This document shows positions 17,363 through 26,017 of a DNA stretch of 64,000 bases, in pieces. Source of the stretch: Caulobacteraceae bacterium PMMR1 (GTDB lineage: Bacteria > Pseudomonadota > Alphaproteobacteria > Caulobacterales > Caulobacteraceae). The position numbers and the translations under genes were made by a program. The first letter of the stretch is position 1. Each line of letters begins with the position of its first letter. Location of the stretch: NCBI GenBank assembly GCA_000733915.1, contig JPOM01000001.1:868001-932000 (forward strand). The letters are read 5' to 3'. The notes beneath the pieces are model-generated. The model saw only the letters and a program-made list of their open reading frames with translations. It had not been told where the DNA came from and did no database searches.

Positions 17363-19173
17363 ATGCGCCAGACCTTCGACGAGCAGGCCGACCCCTCTTT
17401 CGGCCGCCAGCACCTGCCCCTGATCCGCGCGGAGATGCAGCGCCAGGGTCTGGACGCCCTGGTCATCCCGCACGAGGACGAGCATCAGAACGAGTACCTG
17501 CCGGCGGCCAACGAGCGCCTGGCCTGGGCGACCGGCTTCACCGGCTCGGCCGGGGCGGCGGTGATCCTGAAGGACGCCGCGGCGGTGTTCGTGGATGGGC
17601 GCTACACGTTGCAGGTCAAGAAGCAGGTCGATCCTACGCTGTTCGAGGCCTGGGACCTCGTCGAGGGCGGCGTGCCGAAGTTCATCGAGGAGCGGACGGC
17701 GGCCGGCCAGGTGATCGGCTACGACCCGCGCCTGCACAGCGCCGACGCCCTGGGGCACCTGCGCAACGCCGCGGCCCGCACCGGCGCGGTGCTGAAGCCC
17801 GTCGAGCAGAACCCGGTCGACCGCGCCTGGGACGGCCGTCCCGACCAGCCCCGCGCCGCCGTCTTGCCGCATGGGCTCGACTATGCGGGCGAGGCCAGTG
17901 CGGACAAGCGCGCCCGCGTTGGTCAGGCCATCGGCGCGGCCGGCGCCGATGTGGCGGTTCTGACCGCGCCGGCGTCGATCGCCTGGCTGTTCAACATCCG
18001 CGGCGGCGACGTGATCCGCTCGCCCCTGCCGCTCGGCCAGGCGATCCTGCGCCGGGACGGGACGGCGCGCCTGTTCCTGGATCCCGCCAAGGTGGGCGAG
18101 GATCTGCCGGCCTGGCTTGGCGATGAGGTGAGCCTGGAGCCGCCCGAAGCGCTGCAAGGGGCCCTGGCCGAGACCCGGGGCGTGCGCGTGCTGGTCGACC
18201 CGGCGGTGACGTCCGCCTGGTACTTCGACCGCCTCGCCGAGGCCGGGGCGACGGTGGTGCGGGCCCAGACCCCGCCGCGCTCCCCCGCGCCTGCAAGAAC
18301 CCGACGGAGATCGAGGGCGCGCGCCGGGCGCACCGCCGCGACGGGGCCGCGCTGGCGCGGTTCCTGCACTGGGTGGCGAGCGAGGCGCAGACGACCCTGC
18401 CCGACGAGGTGGAGATCGTGGCCAGGCTGGAGGCGTTCCGGGAGGCGACGGGGGCGCTGAAGGACCTCAGCTTCGACACCATCGCCGGGTCAGGCCCGAA
18501 CGGCGCGGTGGTGCATTACCGGCCCACGCACGCCACCAACCGGCGGATCGCCCCTGGCGAGCTCCTGCTGGTGGACTCCGGCGCCCAGTACCTGGACGGC
18601 ACCACCGACGTGACCCGCACCCTGGCCATCGGCGCGCCAAGCGAGGAAATGCGCCAGCGCTTCACCCTGGTGCTGAAGGGCCATATCGCCATCGCCCGCC
18701 TGCGCTTTCCCGCGGGCACGACGGGGTCGGCCATCGACGCGTTCGCGCGGCAGGCGCTCTGGGCGCACGGCCTTGACTATGAGCACGGCACCGGACACGG
18801 GGTGGGCAGCTATCTCGGGGTGCACGAGGGGCCGCAGCGCATCGCCAAGGCCCCGAACACGGTCGCCCTCCGGCCCGGCATGATCGTTTCCAACGAGCCC
18901 GGCTACTACAAGGACGGCCAGTACGGCATCCGGATCGAGAACCTGGTCGCCGTCACCGAGCCCGCCGACATCCCCGGGGGCGACAAGCCGATGATGGCGT
19001 TCGAGACGCTCACGCTGGCGCCGCTCGACCGCGCCCTGATCGAGACCGGCATGCTGACGGCGGAGGAGCGCGCCTGGGTGGACGCCTACCACGCCCGCGT
19101 CGCGGCGCTGATCGGGCCCGAGCTCGAGGCGCCCGTCGCGGCGTGGCTGGACGAGGCCTGCCGGGAGCTCTAG
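17363..19173 (+). pseudogene. pepP: Xaa-Pro aminopeptidase (M24B), interrupted by a single-base frameshift
   Basis: Two frames together encode a full-length (about 603 aa) aminopeptidase P. The N-terminal creatinase-like domains run from the ATG at 17363 to about 18267, ending RLAEAGATVVRAQ. The catalytic M24 domain resumes one frame over with DPAALPRACKNPTEIEGARR and carries the expected ligands: LLLVDSGAQY and GTTDVTR (Asp), GHGVG (His), SNEPGYY (Glu) and GIRIENLV (Glu). One base, most simply a G in CAGGAC, is missing near 18268. All else is intact, so this is either a sequencing error or a very recent inactivation. An ATG at 17288 would add an atypical extension. Confidence 0.85.
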
Positions 19174-19181
19174 CGGCTCGC

Positions 19182-20138
19182 TCACACCCCTCGCTCGGCC
19201 AAGAAGCCGTCGAACGCAGCCCAGAAGCTCGCGCGCAGGTCGTCGGTTTCCTGCAGCAGTTCGTGGCGGGCGCCGGCGATCACCTGCGAGCGGCCCATCG
19301 GGGCGCGGGCGGCGAAGGCCTCGGCCGCCGCATTGTCGACCAGCGCCTCCTCGCCCGCGAGGACCGCAAGGAAGGGCGTGGCGATCGCCTCCGCCGCGCC
19401 GGGGCGGCTCAGGCGCGCGTTGAGCTCCAGCGCAAACGCGACCCAGCTCCAGGTCACGCGGCTGACGATCAGGTCCGGTTCGGCGCGCAGCTGATCGCGG
19501 AACCGCCGGAAGCGGACCGGATCGTGGGTCAGGTGGTTGCCCTCGAAGGTCTCGTCCAGGATGTCCACCCCGCGGGAGAGGTAGCTCGGGCCCAGGCCCG
19601 CCAGCCGCATGAGGCTCGCCAGCGCGCGCGCCTGCGCCGGGGTGCGCCCGCCGAGGTTGATCCCGACCATGGGCGCGGACATCACCGCCGCCGCCAGCCG
19701 CCTCTCGCCGCGCGCCAGCGCTCCGCAGAGCAAGCCGCCCCCCATGGAGTGACCGAGGCCGATCCAGGGCCGCGGCAGGTCGAGGGGAAGATCGAGCAGG
19801 CGCCGATAGTCGTCCAGGAACGGGTCGAGCCCCCGCGCATAGCCCTTCCAGCGGTCGCGCAGCAGCCGGTCGGAGAGTCCCTGGCCGCGCCAGTCGTGGG
19901 TCAGGACGGCGAAGCTGCGCGCCCTGAGCTCGCCCATGACCTCGAAATATTTCTCAATCGGCTCGGTGCGCCCGGGGCTCAGGACCACCGTGCCGCGCGC
20001 GCTTTGCGGGCCAGGCAGGAGCGCGGCGCGCAGCCTGAGGCCGTCCGCGCCGCGGTACCAGTACGCCTGGGCGCCGTCCGGCGCCGGCGCCTCCGGAATG
20101 CCGACCAGAGGCGCCGTTTCCAGGGCCGTCGGGCTCAG
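19182..20138 (-). CDS. Alpha/beta hydrolase, lysophospholipase/monoacylglycerol lipase-like
   Basis: A serine hydrolase with the oxyanion region SPGRTEPIEKYFEV, the nucleophile elbow GLGHSMGGG, a late acid region GEEALVDN and the catalytic His in GARHELL. The first GTG in frame (19988) would truncate the first beta-strands. Coding similarity continues upstream (for example AYWYRGADGLRLRAALLPG) as far as a CTG at 20138 that overlaps the SCP2 stop as CTGA. There is no ATG, GTG or TTG in between, so a CTG start with coupling to the SCP2 gene is proposed, giving 318 residues, a normal family length. Lipid substrates are suggested by family and neighbour. Confidence 0.75.
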   Translation of the reverse strand: MSPTALETAPLVGIPEAPAPDGAQAYWYRGADGLRLRAALLPGPQSARGTVVLSPGRTEPIEKYFEVMGELRARSFAVLTHDWRGQGLSDRLLRDRWKGYARGLDPFLDDYRRLLDLPLDLPRPWIGLGHSMGGGLLCGALARGERRLAAAVMSAPMVGINLGGRTPAQARALASLMRLAGLGPSYLSRGVDILDETFEGNHLTHDPVRFRRFRDQLRAEPDLIVSRVTWSWVAFALELNARLSRPGAAEAIATPFLAVLAGEEALVDNAAAEAFAARAPMGRSQVIAGARHELLQETDDLRASFWAAFDGFLAERGV

Positions 20139-20449
20139 CCGCGGGCCTTGGCCAGCAGGGGCTGCAGCTTCATGGCCGTGCTCATGTCGCCGTTGATCTT
20201 CAGCTTGCCCTGCATGAAGGCCATGGTGCCGTCGAGCTTGCCCGTGGCCATGTCTTCGAAGTCGGACTTGGAGACGACGATGGTGGTGTCGGCCGGCTTG
20301 TCGTCGTTGGAAACCGTGTTCGGCTTGGACACGCCGTCGATGTAGACGCAGCCGTCACCGCCGAAGTCGAACTTCAGCGTCTTGCCAAGGCCGGAGTCGT
20401 CTCCGACCGCCTTGCGCATCTGTTCGGTGATTTCCTGAAGCGTGGCCAT
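20135..20449 (-). CDS. SCP2 sterol-binding domain protein
   Basis: A 104-residue single SCP2 domain starting MATLQEITEQMRKAVGD. It contains VYIDGV, DTTIVVSKSDFEDMATGKLD and AFMQGKLKINGDMSTAMKLQ, the hallmark of SCP2-like lipid carriers. GGGAGA lies 6 nt before the ATG at 20449; longer in-frame extensions to 20578 lack support. It precedes and overlaps the alpha/beta hydrolase gene, suggesting a joint role in lipid or acyl-CoA handling (inference). Confidence 0.9.
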   Translation of the reverse strand: MATLQEITEQMRKAVGDDSGLGKTLKFDFGGDGCVYIDGVSKPNTVSNDDKPADTTIVVSKSDFEDMATGKLDGTMAFMQGKLKINGDMSTAMKLQPLLAKARG

Positions 20450-20562
20450 GGCGCGGTCTCCCTGCTGCGCGTGCCCACGCCGATTAGCCTGCAAGGCGTT
20501 CACGGGCAAGTGAACGGCGTTCAGAACGGGCGGATCGGCGGCGGGGGGCGGGCGCCTAGGCG

Positions 20563-21489
20563 TCAGCGCGCGCGCCACTCCCCGCGGCGGGCGACGGCGG
20601 CCCTAATCGCGTCGGCTTCAAGCTCAGCGGGATCGGCGCGCCGCGCGCCCTCCGACACGCGGCCGGCCAGGTCGAGCGCCAGCGGGCCCACCAGGCCCCA
20701 GGGCTCCAGGCAGTAGCGATGGAACAGGCGGCGCGGGTCCTGCGCCAGGCGAAAGGCCCACTCCAGGCCGACTCGGCCCATCCAGCGGGGCGCTGGACGC
20801 TGCACCCCCGCCTCGTAGTCGAAGGCGCCGCCGACCGGCAGGATCGGGCAGCTCGGCAGGCGGGCGCGGTTGCGGGCGATCCAGAGCTCCTGGCGCGGCA
20901 TGCCCATGCCGACCAGCAGCACGTCGGGCTCGAAAGCCTCCAGCTCCGCCAGCACCGCGGCGTTCTCGCGCGAGCCCGGCGCGGCGTCGAAGAAGCCGTT
21001 CCGCCCGCCGATCCGCGCGCGCGGATAGTCCTGGCGAATGTTCCAGGCGGCCTGCTCGACCACGCCCGGCGCCCCGCCAAGATAGAAGACGCGCCAGCCC
21101 TGGCTCTGCGCCAGGGTCCAGAAGTCGTCCCGCCAGTCGAGGTAGGTCGAGCGGTGGAACCGGCGGCTGCGGCGGCCGAGCAGCATGCTCCAGAGAATGA
21201 GCGGCTGGCTGTCGATCTGAACGAGGTCGGCGGCTTCGAAAAAGGCCGCGAACTCCGGGTCGCCTCGCATGAGACGAAGCGAGTGGGCGTTGTGGTTGGC
21301 GATCACCGCCTGATGACGCGCCTCCACCGCCCGGCGCAAGGCTAGCATCACCTCCTGCGGCCGGACGAAGTCCAGCACCGTGCCCAGCGCCCGCACCCGC
21401 TCCTCGGGCCGCCGCTGGCGGCGGAACGGCGCGGCCGACGGCTGCTGCCGGCGGTCCAGGACCATCTCGGGGAGGGAGTCGAAGGCCAT
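20563..21489 (-). CDS. WecG/TagA/CpsF family glycosyltransferase (GT26)
   Basis: 308 residues. Family landmarks are VIANHNAHSLRLMRGDPEF, the LVQIDSQPLILW segment, RVFYLGGAPGVVEQAA, DVLLVGMGMPRQELWI and LPVGGAFDYEAG, with the C-terminal WMGRVGLEWAFRLAQDPRRL and Arg/Tyr-rich tail used for membrane association. These enzymes add N-acetylmannosamine or similar sugars to polyprenyl-linked intermediates; the Caulobacter holdfast enzyme HfsJ is in this family. The ATG at 21489 is preferred over the GTG at 21498. The gene is isolated from other polysaccharide genes, so the polymer is unknown. Confidence 0.88.
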   Translation of the reverse strand: MAFDSLPEMVLDRRQQPSAAPFRRQRRPEERVRALGTVLDFVRPQEVMLALRRAVEARHQAVIANHNAHSLRLMRGDPEFAAFFEAADLVQIDSQPLILWSMLLGRRSRRFHRSTYLDWRDDFWTLAQSQGWRVFYLGGAPGVVEQAAWNIRQDYPRARIGGRNGFFDAAPGSRENAAVLAELEAFEPDVLLVGMGMPRQELWIARNRARLPSCPILPVGGAFDYEAGVQRPAPRWMGRVGLEWAFRLAQDPRRLFHRYCLEPWGLVGPLALDLAGRVSEGARRADPAELEADAIRAAVARRGEWRAR

Positions 21490-21577
21490 GGCCCGCACCC
21501 TGGCCTCGGCGCAGTCAAAGCCGCGCTAAGAGAACCGGTTAAGGGGCGGTGAACGCCGCTGAGGGCGGCGCTCCGGC

Positions 21578-23257
21578 TCAAGCCGCGCGGGCGGGGGGCG
21601 CGTCCTCCTGGACGGAGACGTCCTCGCGGGGCAGGGGCTGGCGGCCGCGGATCAGGTCCGACGCCTTTTCCGCCAGCATGATGGTCGGCGCGTTGGTGTT
21701 GCCCCCGACCAGGGTCGGCATGGCGGACGCGTCGATGACGCGCAGGCCCTGCAGGCCCTGCACCCGCAGCTGGTCGTCGACGACAGCCTGCGGGTCGCCC
21801 TCGACCCCCATGCGGCAGGTGCCGACCGGATGGTAGATCGTCTCGCCGTTGGCGCGGATCCAGGCGTCGATCTCCGCGTCCGTCCTCACGTCCGCGCCGG
21901 GGGCGTACTCGCTGGCGGTGTAGGGGCGGAGCGCGGGCTGGCCCGCCACTTCGCGCACGATGCGCACGCCCTCGCGAAGCGCCCGCCGGTCCTCGTCCGC
22001 CGCCAGGTAGTTGGCGAAGATCGCCGGATCGTCGAACGGGTCGACAGAGCGCAGGCCGATCCGCCCGCGGCTCTCAGGGCGGAGCTGGCAGACGTGCGCC
22101 GTCCAGCCGTCCATCTCGATCCGCTCTTTGGCGTGGTCCTTCATCATGGCGATGACGGTGTGGATCTGGAGGTCCGGGCGGTCGAGGTCCGGTCGGCTCT
22201 TCAGGAAGGCGCCGGTCTCCAGCCCCTGCTGCCGCCCCAGGCCCTGGCCGGTCAGCATGTATTGCAGTCCTACTCCCAGCTGCCTCAGTCCCTTGGTCAT
22301 GGAATAGAGCGTGATCGGCTCGGGGCAGACATAGTTCAGGGTGACGTCCAGGTGGTCCTGGAGGTTCTTGCCCACGCCGGGCAGGGCATGGACCGTCGCG
22401 ATGCCGTGCGGCGCCAGGTCCTCGGGATCGCCGATCCCGGAGAGCTGCAGGATATGGGGCGACTGGACCGCACCGGCGGCCAGCAGCACCTCGGCCTCGG
22501 CGTGGAAGAGCTTGCGGACGCCGCCTTTGCCGAGGGCGACCTCCACGCCCTTGGCGCGGCCGTTTTCGATCACGATCCGGGTCGTGCGGGCTTCGGTCAG
22601 ACAGGTCAGGTTCGGCCGTCGGCCCAGGATCGGGACGAGGTAGGCCTCCGCCGCGCTCCAGCGCCGGCCGTTCTTCACCGTCAGCTGGTAGGGGCCGAAG
22701 CCCTCCTGCTGAGCCCCGTTGAAGTCCCGCGTGAGCTTGTGGCCGGCTTCCGCCCCCGCCTTCAGGAAAGCAGCGTTGATCGGATGGTCCGCCGCGGCGG
22801 GCGTGACGTGCAGCGGCCCCTCGCCGCCGTGATAGGCGTCCGCTCCGCTCTCCAGCGTCTCGGCGCGCTTGAAGTAGGGCAGGACCTCCGCATAGGACCA
22901 GCCGCTCAGGCCCATCTGGCGCCACTGGTCGTAGTCGCGGGCGTGGCCGCGGATGTAGATCATGCCGTTGATGGCGCTGGAGCCCCCCAGGCCCCGGCCC
23001 CGCGGCCACCAGAGCCGGCGGTCGTTCAGATGCGGCTCGGGCTCGGTCCAGAAGCCCCAGTTCGACGGCCCCTTGGCCTTGATCAGCTGACCCACGCCCG
23101 CGGGCATGCGCACCATGACGCTGGTGTTGCGCCCGCCGGCCTCCAGCAGCAGCACCCGGCAGCCCGGGTCCTCGCTCAGGCGGTTGGCGAGCACGCAGCC
23201 GGCGCTGCCCGCTCCGATGATGATGTAGTCGAAAGCCTGTCCGTCCGACGCTGGCAC
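21578..23257 (-). CDS. GMC family oxidoreductase (choline dehydrogenase-like)
   Basis: 559 residues, FAD-dependent. The dinucleotide-binding motif is FDYIIIGAGSAGCVLANRL, followed by the GMC signature GRGLGGSSAINGMIYIRG, the second GMC signature AAGAVQSPHILQLSGIG and the C-terminal catalytic region YHPVGTCRMG with NTNAPTIMLAEKASD. It most resembles choline dehydrogenase and related alcohol dehydrogenases, but no betaine aldehyde dehydrogenase or transporter is adjacent, so choline is not assured. The gene begins 76 nt after the tatC stop on the same strand. Confidence 0.88.
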   Translation of the reverse strand: MPASDGQAFDYIIIGAGSAGCVLANRLSEDPGCRVLLLEAGGRNTSVMVRMPAGVGQLIKAKGPSNWGFWTEPEPHLNDRRLWWPRGRGLGGSSAINGMIYIRGHARDYDQWRQMGLSGWSYAEVLPYFKRAETLESGADAYHGGEGPLHVTPAAADHPINAAFLKAGAEAGHKLTRDFNGAQQEGFGPYQLTVKNGRRWSAAEAYLVPILGRRPNLTCLTEARTTRIVIENGRAKGVEVALGKGGVRKLFHAEAEVLLAAGAVQSPHILQLSGIGDPEDLAPHGIATVHALPGVGKNLQDHLDVTLNYVCPEPITLYSMTKGLRQLGVGLQYMLTGQGLGRQQGLETGAFLKSRPDLDRPDLQIHTVIAMMKDHAKERIEMDGWTAHVCQLRPESRGRIGLRSVDPFDDPAIFANYLAADEDRRALREGVRIVREVAGQPALRPYTASEYAPGADVRTDAEIDAWIRANGETIYHPVGTCRMGVEGDPQAVVDDQLRVQGLQGLRVIDASAMPTLVGGNTNAPTIMLAEKASDLIRGRQPLPREDVSVQEDAPPARAA

Positions 23258-23333
23258 GTGTCCGCCCTCTGGTCCGCTGTTTCTTGGTTACCGGCGGTCA
23301 GTCTGCCTCGCCCGGGCGCGGCGGGGAAGGGGC

Positions 23334-24218
23334 TCAGGTCGCGGTGAGCGCGCGGCTTTCCTCGCGGCGGCGGCTGCGCTCTATCAGCTTCACCGACAGG
23401 ATCGAGGCCTCGTAGAGGGCGTAGATCGGGATCGCGAGCAGGCACTGGCTGATCGGGTCGGGCGGGGTGATCAGGGCGGCCACGAAGACGATGCCCACCA
23501 CCGCGTAGCGGCGGAATCGGCCGAGCTGCTTGGAATCGACCAGCCCCGCCAGCCCCATCAGCGACAGCACCACCGGCAGCTGGAAGCAGAGCCCGAAGCC
23601 CAGCATCAGCTTGGTCACCAGGTCGAGGTAATCCGAAACCCGGGGCAGCAGCTGCACCTGCACGTCGGGGCTGACGATCTGCTGGCTCAAGGAGAACCAC
23701 AGCACGAAGGGCAGCATGACATAGTAGACCAGCGCGCCTCCCAGGCAGAACAGCACGGGCGCGGCGATCAGGAACGGCAGGAAGGCCCGCCGCTCGCGGC
23801 GGTAAAGACCCGGCGCGACGAAGCGATAGAGCTGCCAGGCGATGACCGGGAAGGCGACGATCACGCCCGCCCAGCCGGCCAGCTTCATCTTGGTGAAGAA
23901 GAACTCCAGCGGCGCGGTGTAGACCAGGTTCACCTTCTGGCCGCCGTGCGCGCCGGGATGGCCGCTCAGCATGGCGAGCAGCAGATCGAACGGGCCGTGC
24001 TTGCCGCCGGCCTTCTGCTCCGCGACCATGCCGGCCGCCATCTGGAAGGGCCGGAGCAGGAAGCGGTAGATCGGGTCGGCCAGGAAGAAGCAGACCACGA
24101 ACGCGATCCCCACCGCCGCCACAGACACGATCAGGCGGGCGCGGAGCTCCACCAGATGCGTCAGCAGCGGCGCGCGGGAGGCCTCGATCTCGGACTCGTC
24201 GTCGGTCACCGCGCTCAC
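23334..24218 (-). CDS. tatC: Twin-arginine translocase subunit TatC
   Basis: 294 residues with six predicted transmembrane helices. It contains PLLTHLVELRARL at the N-terminus (the cytoplasmic TatC signature), the EFFFTKMKLAGWAG loop, FRYAVVGIVFVAALITPPDP and the terminal YALYEASIL. It recognises twin-arginine signal peptides together with TatB and exports folded proteins. Its ATG overlaps the tatB stop by 4 nt (ATGA), so tatB and tatC are coupled. Confidence 0.97.
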   Translation of the reverse strand: MSAVTDDESEIEASRAPLLTHLVELRARLIVSVAAVGIAFVVCFFLADPIYRFLLRPFQMAAGMVAEQKAGGKHGPFDLLLAMLSGHPGAHGGQKVNLVYTAPLEFFFTKMKLAGWAGVIVAFPVIAWQLYRFVAPGLYRRERRAFLPFLIAAPVLFCLGGALVYYVMLPFVLWFSLSQQIVSPDVQVQLLPRVSDYLDLVTKLMLGFGLCFQLPVVLSLMGLAGLVDSKQLGRFRRYAVVGIVFVAALITPPDPISQCLLAIPIYALYEASILSVKLIERSRRREESRALTAT

Positions 24219-24640
24219 GCCTTGGCCTCGCGGGTCTCAGGGGCAGCCTCAACGAGCGCCGGCGCCTTGGCGAGGTCGGGCAGGGCGTGCGGCGAGGCGG
24301 CGTCCTCGGTGTCGGGCACGACGGGCGGGGGCGGGGGCGAGGGCGTGCCGTTGATCGCGCCCTTCAGGTCCACGAAGTGGCTTTCCAGGTCGTGCTGGAT
24401 CGGCTGCAGCGAGGCCAGCTGGCCCTGGCGGAGCGCCTCCACCTCGCGGCGGAGCTCGTCGAGCTCGGACTGGCGGGCCAGCTCGTCGAAGCTGGCGCGG
24501 AACTCCGCCGCAAGGCCGCGCAGCTTGGCCGTCGCCTGGCCCACCTTGCGCATGAGCACGGGCAGGTCCTTGGGCCCGACAACGATCAGGGCGACCGCGG
24601 CCAGGAAGATCAGTTCTAAAGCGCCGGTTTCCGGCAGCAT
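24215..24640 (-). CDS. tatB: Sec-independent translocase protein TatB
   Basis: 141 residues. One N-terminal transmembrane helix with the conserved Glu and Gly (LELIFLAAVALIVVGPKDLP), then an amphipathic helix (LMRKVGQATAKLRGLAAEFR), a coiled acidic region and a Pro-rich tail (SPPPPPVVPDTEDAA). TatB forms the substrate receptor with TatC. It lies between tatA (105 nt upstream) and tatC. Confidence 0.95.
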   Translation of the reverse strand: MLPETGALELIFLAAVALIVVGPKDLPVLMRKVGQATAKLRGLAAEFRASFDELARQSELDELRREVEALRQGQLASLQPIQHDLESHFVDLKGAINGTPSPPPPPVVPDTEDAASPHALPDLAKAPALVEAAPETREAKA

Positions 24641-24745
24641 CAGGCGAGGTCCATCAGGCGCGCTGGATCGACGAGGACGGGCTTATGCGCGCCGGGTCCC
24701 CGCCTGGCCAGAGCCCGCGCTCGGCCCGGGTTCACGGCCGGCAGC

Positions 24746-24973
24746 TCAGCGACGCACGTCCTCGCGCTCCGGTTCCGTGCGGGGCAGGGCCGCAGGATCG
24801 CGCGCGGGCGTGACCTGGCCGGGCTCCTCGTCGCCCTTCAGGCCCTCGCGAAAGGCGCGGATGCCCTTGGCGGCGTCGCCCATAAGGCCGGACAGCTTGC
24901 CGCGCCCGCCGAACAGCAGCGCGACCACGGCCAGCAAGATCAGCCAGTGCCAGATGCTGAAGCTGCCCATCAT
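24746..24973 (-). CDS. tatA: Twin-arginine translocase TatA
   Basis: 75 residues starting at the first of two adjacent ATGs (24973), with GGGAG about 10 nt upstream. It has the short transmembrane helix [20 protein letters not shown], the amphipathic helix [16 protein letters not shown] and a charged tail. TatA multimers form the export pore. It is first in the tatABC unit. An in-frame ATG at 25060 would add a non-homologous leader. Confidence 0.95.
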   Translation of the reverse strand: MMGSFSIWHWLILLAVVALLFGGRGKLSGLMGDAAKGIRAFREGLKGDEEPGQVTPARDPAALPRTEPEREDVRR

Positions 24974-25078
24974 GACGTTAGAACTCCCGGGACCGCGCGC
25001 CTCGCCGACGCGAAGCGCACTCAAGTGCATAATATAGGCGGTCGCAGGGCGCTGCGCCAAGCGCGAGCCGCTCGCGCC

Positions 25079-25327
25079 TCAGGCCATGTGCGCGGGGACG
25101 TGGGCGACGACTTGCAGGGCGCGCTTGCCGTAGTGGGCGACGCGGTGCAGCGGGTGGCGGAGGAGGTGCGAACCGGGCAGCTCCGGCGCGACCACGCTGG
25201 CCGCGCCCATCCACACCGCGCCGCTGAACAGGAACGCCAGCGCTAAGCCCCAGTTGGGCCGCAAGCCGTGATCTTCGAAGCGGGGGTCGCCGCCGTCGCT
25301 CTCAGGGTCGTCCTGGCGGTGTCCCAC
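25079..25327 (-). CDS. Small membrane protein, GTG start, 82 aa
   Basis: From a GTG at 25327, with AAGGA about 8 nt upstream, the frame encodes a charged N-terminus (GHRQDDPESDGGDPRFEDHG), one transmembrane helix (WGLALAFLFSGAVWMGAASVV) and a basic His-rich tail ending VVAHVPAHMA. GC3 is high. It lies 105 nt upstream of tatA on the same strand. I do not recognise a family. A longer frame from 25468 has no ribosome-binding site. Confidence 0.6.
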   Translation of the reverse strand: MGHRQDDPESDGGDPRFEDHGLRPNWGLALAFLFSGAVWMGAASVVAPELPGSHLLRHPLHRVAHYGKRALQVVAHVPAHMA

Positions 25328-25482
25328 GAGACAAGTCCTTCTACGCAAAAGGCAAACGGCGCGGGCGGGGCGGGGTTCCGGGCCTTCGGACGCGCGGCGC
25401 CGCGCCCGAATGTCGCGCCCGCCGGCGTTTGCGGCTATCGTGCGCCAGAGATCGGCGAAGACCGGCATGAAGGAGGAAGGCG

Positions 25483-26016
25483 ATGCGCACGACGGGCATT
25501 CATCATCTGGCGTTGGTCTGCCGCGACATGGCGGAGACGGTGACGTTCTACACCGAGGTTCTCGGCATGCCGCTGATCAAGACGGTGGCCCTGCCGGACG
25601 GCGGGCAGCACTTCTTCTTCGACTGCGGCGGCGGGTCGAGCCTCGCCTTCTTCTGGTGGCCGGACGTCACCGAGAGCGCGCCGGGCGTCGCCTCCGTGCG
25701 CCAGTTCCCTCAGGACGCCAAAACCGTGGTGGGCTCCATGAACCACGTCGCCTTCGACGTGCCCGAGGACGAGCTCCAGACGTGCCTGGAGCGGCTGAAG
25801 GCTGCGGGCGTGCCGTGCTTCCCCAGCGTGGTGAACCACGACGACAGCCCGATGGGCGTCTCTGCAGAGCGGCACGCGGGCGTCTTCATCCGCTCGGTCT
25901 ATTTCACCGACCCCAACGGGGTGATGCTGGAGCTGGCCGCCTCCACGCGCCCCCTGGGGCCGGAGGACGTGCGCCACGCGCCCGCCCGGGCCAGGGCCGA
26001 GCCGGCGCTCGCCTGA
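25483..26016 (+). CDS. VOC family protein (dioxygenase/glyoxalase fold)
   Basis: 177 residues. It opens GIHHLALVCRDMAETVTFYTEVLGM, with the metal-ligand His in HHLAL, then MNHVAFDVPEDEL with a second His and the terminal SVYFTDPNGVMLELAAS with the Glu ligand, so the metal site typical of VOC enzymes looks intact. GAAGGAGGAA precedes the ATG. The next gene starts 1 nt after its stop, so it is probably cotranscribed with a carboxymuconolactone-decarboxylase-like gene, hinting at aromatic or lactone catabolism (inference). Confidence 0.85.
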   Translation: MRTTGIHHLALVCRDMAETVTFYTEVLGMPLIKTVALPDGGQHFFFDCGGGSSLAFFWWPDVTESAPGVASVRQFPQDAKTVVGSMNHVAFDVPEDELQTCLERLKAAGVPCFPSVVNHDDSPMGVSAERHAGVFIRSVYFTDPNGVMLELAASTRPLGPEDVRHAPARARAEPALA

Positions 26017-26017
26017 C

